Of a stretch of DNA of 5,281 nt, positions 1 to 4,666 are shown in pieces (position 1 is the stretch's first letter; each line of letters begins with the position of its first letter). Source of the stretch: Bacteroidota bacterium (lineage in GTDB: Bacteria; Bacteroidota; Ignavibacteria; SZUA-365; JAADGX01); the NCBI GenBank assembly GCA_024276335.1, contig JAJRXL010000432.1:1-5281 (forward strand), in the 5' to 3' direction. The position numbers and the translations under genes are program-made. The notes below the pieces were generated by a model. It had not been told where the DNA came from. It did no database searches and saw nothing but the letters and a program-made list of their open reading frames with translations.

Positions 1-1145
1 CCATAGACAATCGTCCTCCGGAAAACGATACGCACCTCCATCAGGCCATAACGCAACAAGGCGTACCCGAATGACAACGGGAGGGAAAACGTCATCATCA
101 GGATAAAGGTGACGTTCAATCCGATCAGGATGTCAACTTCAATACTGGAGGGATTTACGAGAAGGTTGACGATAAGCTGTCCACATACACCGAGGAGGAA
201 GAGGAAAACGCCTGTCAAGATGATCCGGACCACGTTCCGCGAAGTGGGCGAGGCGCTGCGACGATGCGACCGAATGAGGAAAACGAGCGCCAGCAGCATG
301 TACACGACATATATGCTGATTACGATGTACGAAAACACATGCGGGGTTTCTTTCACGCCTTTTACCACTGCAAAAACGATCCAACTGGCGGATACCAGAA
401 CCACCGGGGCGTACACGAGAAGCGTGCGTCGTTTTCGCTTGTGTTCCGGCAGGGAGTCCTCGGGGAAAATCAGTGTGAAATGTAGGAGGAGCGGAAAGAA
501 AAAGATGAGGAAAAACTCGCTGACAATCGAAAGGGTAGGCTGGAGCTCGGCCCACCAGGGGAGGATATACGAGAGATGGCCGCGGGTCAGCAAACCGACG
601 GCGACGCAAATGGAAAGAAGGAAATACACCACGGTCTGTTTGTTACAAGGTCTCCGCGACAGGATGAACAAAGCGATCAGCAGGGTGAGCAGGGGTGAGA
701 CGGCATTCCATAAATACATGCTCAAGGTCAGTGACCAGTGGTGGAGGGCTGAAGACGTCTGATCGAGAATAACCTGGAAGGATTTTGAAACACCTGCTCG
801 CTTGACCTTGAAGTGCAGTGTGTCGCCAAGTTCGAGATTCCTGATAAAGAGTCGATAAGCGTGGCTGTCGAAAGAAGCGGAATCCAGGGGAAGCCCGTTT
901 ATCCTCCGGATGATGTCGCCGACTTTCAATTGTCCGTACTGCGGGTTTTGAGCGTCGAAGACTTTTGCAACGACGAGTCCCTCTTTGGTAATATCGACTC
1001 CGACCCACCACGTTCCGGGTTTCGTGTTCTGGTAGTACATCCCGGCAGGAATCTGGATGAAGGCCAGGAGCAGGAAAATCATCCCGGTGAAAACCAGCAC
1101 AACGTGGAAAGACCTGGACTCCCATATTGGATGGTTGTTTTTCAT
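1..1145 (-). CDS. PDZ-domain, seven-helix membrane signalling protein (N-terminal 381 codons; C-terminus beyond left edge)
   Basis: Read on the minus strand, an uninterrupted frame runs from ATG at 1145 to the left edge without a stop. The protein opens with a short charged segment and a hydrophobic helix (about residues 14-33). A PDZ-like domain follows (about 45-127) with the hallmark LKVGDIIRRINGLPL (74-88). Next come seven hydrophobic segments (roughly 143-163, 171-190, 207-229, 241-263, 272-293, 306-330, 340-361), with LHFTLIFPED at 221-230. It ends in LRYGLMEVRIVFRRTIVYG, resembling the linker that joins such seven-helix sensors to GAF, histidine kinase or SpoIIE-type phosphatase domains. 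The missing C-terminus is therefore probably a cytoplasmic kinase or phosphatase (inference). Start choice: the in-frame TGA at 1175-1173 leaves ATG 1145 as the only start before the first helix. The RBS is weak (GGGG a few bases upstream). Divergent from the glsB-like gene. The fold class is fairly sure, the effector unknown. Confidence 0.85.
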   Translation of the reverse strand, partial: MKNNHPIWESRSFHVVLVFTGMIFLLLAFIQIPAGMYYQNTKPGTWWVGVDITKEGLVVAKVFDAQNPQYGQLKVGDIIRRINGLPLDSASFDSHAYRLFIRNLELGDTLHFKVKRAGVSKSFQVILDQTSSALHHWSLTLSMYLWNAVSPLLTLLIALFILSRRPCNKQTVVYFLLSICVAVGLLTRGHLSYILPWWAELQPTLSIVSEFFLIFFFPLLLHFTLIFPEDSLPEHKRKRRTLLVYAPVVLVSASWIVFAVVKGVKETPHVFSYIVISIYVVYMLLALVFLIRSHRRSASPTSRNVVRIILTGVFLFLLGVCGQLIVNLLVNPSSIEVDILIGLNVTFILMMTFSLPLSFGYALLRYGLMEVRIVFRRTIVY

Positions 1146-1239
1146 TATCCCCGTCGCTTGAAGATCGGAAGATCACATGGAGGGAAGCGTCCGCTCCGGC
1201 GCAATTCCCGGTACGAAGACGAACAGCGTTTCCTGCGTC

Positions 1240-1267
1240 ATGATAACAACTTCGAACCTCATGCGAA
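1240..1267 (-). promoter_or_regulatory. Candidate sigma-70-type promoter for the PDZ-7TM gene
   Basis: On the minus strand, TTCGCA (1267-1262) and TATCAT (1245-1240) are separated by 16 bases. They match the -35 and -10 consensus at 4 of 6 and 5 of 6 positions. Transcription would start near 1233, giving a leader of about 88 bases before ATG 1145. Spacing is acceptable but the -35 is weak, and short matches like this arise by chance, so this is only a candidate. Confidence 0.3.
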
Positions 1268-1274
1268 AGTCGCA

Positions 1275-1297
1275 ACGGGTAAAACTGTACGGGTAAA
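1275..1297. repeat. Perfect 9-base direct repeat in the divergent promoter region
   Basis: ACGGGTAAA occurs at 1275-1283 and again at 1289-1297, separated by ACTGT, a period of 14 bases. It lies just upstream of the leftward promoter candidate and about 80 bases upstream of the rightward promoter. That placement suits a regulator binding site shared by the divergent genes. The repeat itself is directly visible; the operator role is inference. Confidence 0.4.
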
Positions 1298-1374
1298 GGC
1301 CTGGATAATGGAAAAAATTCTTGGAGACGACGCGGGCAAATGTGATATTGAGGCTTGGATGAAGGGCAGTTTTC

Positions 1375-1403
1375 TTGACGAATCGTCGCGCGTGTTGTAC
1401 ATT
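1375..1403 (+). promoter_or_regulatory. Sigma-70-type promoter for the glsB-like gene
   Basis: TTGACG (1375-1380) and TACATT (1398-1403) are separated by exactly 17 bases and match the -35 and -10 consensus at 5 of 6 and 4 of 6 positions. The expected start near 1410 gives a leader of roughly 24 bases that contains the Shine-Dalgarno site, a compact arrangement that supports the call. Confidence 0.6.
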
Positions 1404-1414
1404 CGGTGAAACGG

Positions 1415-1424
1415 AAAAAAGGAG
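1415..1424 (+). promoter_or_regulatory. Ribosome binding site of the glsB-like gene
   Basis: AAAAAAGGAG ends 9 bases before ATG 1434. It is the strongest Shine-Dalgarno match among the genes here and fixes the start of the small membrane protein. Confidence 0.75.
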
Positions 1425-1433
1425 CCGGGACAA

Positions 1434-1691
1434 ATGGGATTACTGGGATGGATAGTACTGGGTGGAATTGCGGGCTGGATTGCGACCTCGATCACGGGCG
1501 TGGGTGAAAACAAGGGCTGTGTCTTCAACGTCGTTGTCGGGATCATCGGCTCCGTGGTCGGCGGGCTTATCTTTTCTTTTCTTGGAAAAACAGGTGTAAC
1601 CGGGTTTACCCCCTGGAGTTTGTTCGTCGCCGCAGTTGGCGCAACGGTCTTTTTGCTCATAGCCCGCTGGTTAAGCAAGGATGTCAAGTAA
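1434..1691 (+). CDS. GlsB/YeaQ/YmgE-family (transglycosylase-associated) small membrane protein
   Basis: An 85-residue, very hydrophobic, glycine-rich protein, the usual length for this family (Pfam Transgly_assoc; E. coli YeaQ and YmgE). Three membrane segments are visible: about 3-20 (LLGWIVLGGIAGWIATSI), 31-51 (FNVVVGIIGSVVGGLIFSFLG) and 61-80. The family signature is a glycine-rich first helix, a short GVGENKGC loop, then GIIGSVVGG. It ends in a charged tail SKDVK. Members sit in the inner membrane. Some are stress-induced, but the biochemical role is not established and the transglycosylase label comes from old annotation rather than catalytic residues. It has its own promoter and strong RBS, and is divergent from the PDZ-7TM gene. 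It is probably monocistronic, because miaB has a separate promoter 49 bases downstream of its stop. Family call is confident, function is not. Confidence 0.9.
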   Translation: MGLLGWIVLGGIAGWIATSITGVGENKGCVFNVVVGIIGSVVGGLIFSFLGKTGVTGFTPWSLFVAAVGATVFLLIARWLSKDVK

Positions 1692-1696
1692 ACAGA

Positions 1697-1732
1697 CGGT
1701 CCGGTGGCTGAATTCGAACGGGACCGATCCCG
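1697..1732 (+). terminator. Possible weak terminator or hairpin pair after the glsB-like gene
   Basis: Two competing stems are visible: CGGTCC (1697-1702) with GGACCG (1721-1726), and CGGGA (1719-1723) with TCCCG (1728-1732) closing a four-base loop. They share bases 1721-1723, so both cannot form fully. No T-tract follows, so it is not a standard intrinsic terminator. It is the only hairpin candidate between the glsB-like stop and the miaB promoter. Confidence 0.25.
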
Positions 1733-1739
1733 AAATGTC

Positions 1740-1768
1740 TTGATCATACCATGTCATACAACTATATT
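1740..1768 (+). promoter_or_regulatory. Sigma-70-type promoter of the miaB operon
   Basis: TTGATC (1740-1745) and TATATT (1763-1768) are separated by 17 bases and match consensus at 4 of 6 and 5 of 6 positions. The local sequence is clearly A/T-rich compared with the neighbouring genes. The predicted start near 1775 leaves a leader of under 30 bases. TATATTTA (1763-1770) also approximates the Bacteroidota TAnnTTTG -7 element, so the sigma factor cannot be decided from sequence. Confidence 0.55.
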
Positions 1769-1771
1769 TAG

Positions 1772-1796
1772 AGTCTGATTTTTATTCTGACAGACT
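1772..1796 (+). promoter_or_regulatory. Dyad symmetry at the miaB transcription start/leader
   Basis: AGTCTG (1772-1777) and CAGACT (1791-1796) form a perfect 6-base inverted repeat around a 13-base A/T-rich spacer, just downstream of the -10 and just upstream of ATG 1803. It could be an operator half-site pair or a leader hairpin. Because the start site probably falls inside the left arm, an operator is somewhat more likely. There is no recognisable Shine-Dalgarno between this dyad and the ATG. Confidence 0.3.
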
Positions 1797-1802
1797 GACA
1801 CA

Positions 1803-3143
1803 ATGGATAAACACACGAAACGATCTATTTACATAGAAACGTACGGCTGCCAGATGAACCTGGCCGACACGGAGATCGTTGCAGGCATCCTGGATCGGCA
1901 AGGCTACCGTATCTGCACGGATATTCGGGAGGCTGACGCCGTGTTCTTGAATACGTGTGCGGTTCGGGACAATGCTGAACAGAGAATATATGGCCGCCTG
2001 GCAAACCTCAAGCCGTTGAAGGCCGATCGTTCCCATTTGATCGTCGGCATCCTGGGGTGCATGGCGGAACGCCTGCGCAGGTCGTTGATTGAAGACCAAA
2101 ACGTGGTGGATATCGTCTGTGGCCCCGATGAATACCGTAACCTGCCCATGCTGATCGACGATGCCTTCGGCGGGGAGAAAGGCATCCGCGTTCAGCTGAG
2201 CAGGGTCGAGACCTACGACGATATTGCGCCGCTGCGCACGGAAGGCGTCAGCGCCTGGGTCGCGGTCATGCGAGGTTGCGACAAGTTCTGCACGTTCTGC
2301 GTGGTTCCGTTTACCCGTGGCCGGGAACGAAGTCGCGGTATGAACAACATCGTCCGGGATATCAAGGAGTTAGTGAGCCGTGGATTTCGCGAAGTGACAC
2401 TTCTCGGACAGAATGTCAATTCCTATCGCGACGGGGATCACGATTTCGCCGACCTGTTGCGCGAAGTCGCCGCTGTTGATTCTTCGCTCAGGGTTCGATT
2501 CACGACGTCGCACCCACAGGATATGTCCGACAAGTTGATCGAGACCGTTGCCGCCCACGATAACGTTTGCAAGTACATTCACCTTCCGGTGCAGTCCGGT
2601 TCCGACCGCATCCTTGAACTGATGAACAGGACCTACACCTCCGGTCATTACCTACGACTGGTGGAGAAAATCCGGCGCATCATCCCGGGCGTGGCGCTGT
2701 CCACCGACGTTATCGCCGGGTTTCCAACGGAAACGGAGGAGGATCACCGCATGACTCTGGCACTCATGGAGCGCGTGCGGTTTGACGGCGCCTTCATGTT
2801 CAAGTATTCTCCCCGCGAGAATACCCGGGCATACAAGATGGGCGACGACGTACCGGACGAGGTCAAGGGCCGGCGGTTGCAGGAAATCATCAACTTTCAG
2901 CGGGATGTATCGTACCAGATCAACCGGCAGTTGATCGGTTCGATGCAGACGATCCTCCTGGAAGGTCCCAGTAAACGTTCTGAGGATGAATGGATGGGAC
3001 GGACCGATACCAATAAAACGGTCATCATTCCGAATGATAACTACACGACCGGGGAATACGTTCGAGTGCGCATCGACAGCGCTACCTCGGCCACGTTGTT
3101 CGTAACAGTAGCAACGGCATCCGAAGCGCTATCCGCTGCGTGA
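1803..3143 (+). CDS. miaB: tRNA-2-methylthio-N6-dimethylallyladenosine synthase (MiaB)
   Basis: A cytoplasmic radical-SAM methylthiotransferase that converts i6A37 to ms2i6A37 in tRNAs reading UNN codons. At 446 residues it is full length for the family. The N-terminal UPF0004 domain (about 8-123) carries the three auxiliary-cluster cysteines: C16 in ETYGCQMN, C52 in NTCAVRDNAEQ and C86 in GCMAER. The radical-SAM domain (about 148-375) has C159-x3-C163-x2-C166 in RGCDKFCTFCVVPFTRGRE, plus LGQNVNSY, HLPVQSGSDRILELMNR and STDVIAGFPTETEEDH. A C-terminal TRAM domain (about 377-440) contains GRTDTNK. NTCAVRDNAEQ and TRGRERSR fit MiaB rather than RimO or MtaB. No Shine-Dalgarno is visible before ATG 1803; the start is set by the position of the ETYGC motif. 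It is first gene of the operon, with its own promoter. Confidence 0.97.
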   Translation: MDKHTKRSIYIETYGCQMNLADTEIVAGILDRQGYRICTDIREADAVFLNTCAVRDNAEQRIYGRLANLKPLKADRSHLIVGILGCMAERLRRSLIEDQNVVDIVCGPDEYRNLPMLIDDAFGGEKGIRVQLSRVETYDDIAPLRTEGVSAWVAVMRGCDKFCTFCVVPFTRGRERSRGMNNIVRDIKELVSRGFREVTLLGQNVNSYRDGDHDFADLLREVAAVDSSLRVRFTTSHPQDMSDKLIETVAAHDNVCKYIHLPVQSGSDRILELMNRTYTSGHYLRLVEKIRRIIPGVALSTDVIAGFPTETEEDHRMTLALMERVRFDGAFMFKYSPRENTRAYKMGDDVPDEVKGRRLQEIINFQRDVSYQINRQLIGSMQTILLEGPSKRSEDEWMGRTDTNKTVIIPNDNYTTGEYVRVRIDSATSATLFVTVATASEALSAA

Positions 3144-3169
3144 ACCGATGCACGGCTGAATACATAACC

Positions 3170-3173
3170 GGAG
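3170..3173 (+). promoter_or_regulatory. Ribosome binding site that decides the SPOR-gene start
   Basis: GGAG lies 5 bases before ATG 3179. It favours that ATG over the in-frame GTG at 3140, whose GTGA overlaps the miaB stop. The ATG also places the signal peptide directly at the N-terminus. Confidence 0.6.
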
Positions 3174-3178
3174 CGAAT

Positions 3179-3910
3179 ATGCCCGTTTCATCGCGAAAAA
3201 TACCCGTTGTCATCGTCCTGGTTGTTCTGTTTGGAACGGTGACGGGATGGGGGCAGGCAGGGAGCACACGCGTTGGGAACATTCTTGCGCTTGTAAACGA
3301 GGGCGCGTTTGATGCCGCCCGGCAGCAAGCCGCACTGTTGCGTGGAAACGGAGTGGCGCGGGATGAAAAGCTTTTCGTGGAAGCGTTGCTGGAAACGAAC
3401 GCCGAAAAAGCGGTGGGCCGGTACCAGACCCTGGTCAACTCCTTTCCCCGCAGTCGCTGGGCCGACGACGCCCTGTTCCGGTTGTACCAGTATTACTATG
3501 CCGTGGGTGCCTATTCCACGGCTGAGACATTCCTTCGCCAACTCGGAGCATCGTATCCGAATTCCCCTTACGTGAAAGGCACGTTTACCGGTGTCGCCGA
3601 TGTCTTCACCCGTGTGACACCGACGACGCCTGCTCCCCACGCGAGGTCCGCTCCTGGTGGAGTCAAACCACGTACCAAGGCTTTTACGGTGCAGGTCGCT
3701 TCTTTCCGGAATCGCGCCGACGCGGAACGATCCCAACGCAAGTACATCGGGTACGGGTACTCCGCGTACATCGCTGAAGGTATCGTGTCCGGTTTGCGGG
3801 TGTACCGGGTTCGTATCGAGACCTTTCCCGACTATACAAAGGCGAATGCCTTCGTAAAGAAACTGAAGCAGCGGCACAATCTTTCAGCTATCGTTGTAAA
3901 CAAGGATTGA
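3179..3910 (+). CDS. Exported TPR-like protein with C-terminal SPOR (peptidoglycan-binding) domain
   Basis: A 243-residue protein from ATG 3179. It starts with a signal peptide: basic MPVSSRK, hydrophobic core about 8-20, and a likely cleavage after GWGQA (A27). No lipobox cysteine is present, so a periplasmic location is likelier than a lipoprotein. Residues about 36-135 are helical with TPR/YbgF-like repeats (EKAVGRYQTLVNSFPRSRWA, then YSTAETFLRQLGASYPNS). A Pro/Thr/Ala-rich linker (about 141-166) follows, and residues 167-241 form a SPOR domain (FTVQVASFRNRADAE, then LRVYRVRIETFPDYTKANAF). SPOR domains bind glycan strands lacking stem peptides, often at division sites; the TPR part suggests a protein partner. 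The role is probably in envelope or cell-wall assembly (inference). An alternative GTG start at 3140 overlaps the miaB stop and would add 13 residues. Third of the operon follows after 6 bases. No specific gene name recognised. Confidence 0.88.
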   Translation: MPVSSRKIPVVIVLVVLFGTVTGWGQAGSTRVGNILALVNEGAFDAARQQAALLRGNGVARDEKLFVEALLETNAEKAVGRYQTLVNSFPRSRWADDALFRLYQYYYAVGAYSTAETFLRQLGASYPNSPYVKGTFTGVADVFTRVTPTTPAPHARSAPGGVKPRTKAFTVQVASFRNRADAERSQRKYIGYGYSAYIAEGIVSGLRVYRVRIETFPDYTKANAFVKKLKQRHNLSAIVVNKD

Positions 3911-3916
3911 ACGGTC

Positions 3917-4663
3917 ATGACCTTGACATTCCTGGGTACGGCTTCGGGTCTGACGGTGGTTCATCGACGTCACTTCAGTATTCTGGTGGAGGCGTCGGGT
4001 GAGCCGTTCCTGCTCGATGCCGGAGAAGGCGTAACCCAGGGGTTGCTGGAGTGCTCCATGGAGCCGGAACGGATTTCCGCCGTCTGCGTTTCGCATACCC
4101 ATCCCGACCACGCGGCCGGTTTGCCCATGTTGCTCCAGACCTGTTATCTCCGTGAGAGAACCGCGCCACTGGATATCTACCTGCCGGAGGGCCGAATTGC
4201 ATGGTTTGAGCGTATGCTGCGCGGGTTCAATATCTTCGACTCGCGATGGAAATATCCCATGTGCTTGAAACCTCTTGAAGAAGCGGCAGAACGTCTCCCG
4301 CTTCGGGTTTTTCGAAATCATCATCTCGATACCATCGTGGACGTGGCTCCCGCTTTCGGCTTGGACGCAGTGTCGTATAGTTACGTGGTGTCCGATTCCG
4401 ATCGCCGGGTACTCGTTTCCTCCGATATCTTGGGGATTGGGGACATCGTCGATCACCTTCCAGGTGTCGATTTTCTTGTTCTGGATGCCACCCATACTGA
4501 ATACCGGGATATCGTGGAATTGGCCGAACGGAAGCCGGGATTGACCATCGTTCTCACGCATATCCCCCCCGAAGTGGAAGACAACGCGCATCCCCTGCAA
4601 GAAATGGCGCGGAACGGCAGGCTGACACTGGCTGAAGACGGTTACTCAATGCAAATCAATTAA
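3917..4663 (+). CDS. Metallo-beta-lactamase-fold hydrolase, RNase Z-like
   Basis: A 248-residue cytoplasmic protein with no signal peptide. The fold starts at residue 2 (TLTFLGTASG), followed by LLDAGEGVTQ (32-41). The metal-binding motif SHTHPDHAAGLP (59-70) supplies H60, H62, D64 and H65. Further probable ligands are a His in RNHHLD (H135 or H136), D170 in VSSDI and H215 in LTHIPPEV; LDATHTE (189-195) matches the strand before the last ligand. The set is consistent with a two-metal active hydrolase. It looks like the RNase Z/arylsulfatase-like branch but is shorter than usual RNase Z (about 300), has SSDI where SGDT is common, and shows no clear tRNA-binding exosite. tRNA 3'-end processing should therefore not be assumed; a phosphodiesterase or lactonase-type activity is equally open. 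A modest AAGGA at 3902-3906 lies 10 bases before the ATG, inside the end of the SPOR gene. Confidence 0.88.
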   Translation: MTLTFLGTASGLTVVHRRHFSILVEASGEPFLLDAGEGVTQGLLECSMEPERISAVCVSHTHPDHAAGLPMLLQTCYLRERTAPLDIYLPEGRIAWFERMLRGFNIFDSRWKYPMCLKPLEEAAERLPLRVFRNHHLDTIVDVAPAFGLDAVSYSYVVSDSDRRVLVSSDILGIGDIVDHLPGVDFLVLDATHTEYRDIVELAERKPGLTIVLTHIPPEVEDNAHPLQEMARNGRLTLAEDGYSMQIN

Positions 4664-4666
4664 TCT

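Larger units (their letters stand above)
1146..1433. other. Divergent intergenic region between the PDZ-7TM gene and the glsB-like gene
   Basis: This 288-base stretch separates two genes transcribed away from each other. It holds a convincing rightward promoter near its right end, a weaker leftward promoter candidate near 1240-1267, and a perfect 9-base direct repeat between them (1275-1297). No convincing gene is visible. A 33-codon plus-strand frame (1308-1409) has an AAAGG upstream of its ATG, but it overlaps the rightward promoter and has no recognisable family. I see no tRNA-like structure and no sigma-54 type GG-N10-GC promoter. Confidence 0.7.

Noticed and set aside
1162..1172. AGATCGGAAGA matches the first 11 bases of a common Illumina adapter
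   Set aside because: The next base differs (T for G), matching is partial beyond that, and the sequence continues naturally into the intergenic region. Coincidence is likelier than an assembly artefact.
643..1275. 210-codon minus-strand frame
   Set aside because: Overlaps the PDZ-7TM coding frame on the same strand in another phase; composition is Arg/Ser/His-rich with no domain pattern.
813..1409. 198-codon plus-strand frame
   Set aside because: Largely antisense to the PDZ domain coding region; no family resemblance.
1173..1433. Open minus-strand frame upstream of, and in frame with, the PDZ-7TM gene, separated by one TGA (possible broken N-terminal extension)
   Set aside because: The downstream ATG gives a normal N-terminus with an early membrane helix, the upstream peptide has no recognisable domain, and its TTG start overlaps the glsB-like RBS.
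1697..1740. TTCGAA-containing stretch resembling part of a tRNA T-arm
   Set aside because: No acceptor, D or anticodon arms can be built around it and it is too close to the glsB-like stop and the miaB promoter.
1692..1802. Riboswitch before miaB
   Set aside because: Only about 110 bases with a promoter in the middle; the predicted leader is under 30 bases, too short for a known riboswitch.
3188..3877. 229-codon minus-strand frame opposite the SPOR gene
   Set aside because: Antisense shadow of a gene with clear signal peptide and SPOR domain; no domain signature of its own.
3884..4600. 238-codon minus-strand frame opposite the metallo-hydrolase
   Set aside because: Antisense shadow; the plus strand encodes all expected metal ligands in order, and the minus-strand product has no recognisable motif.
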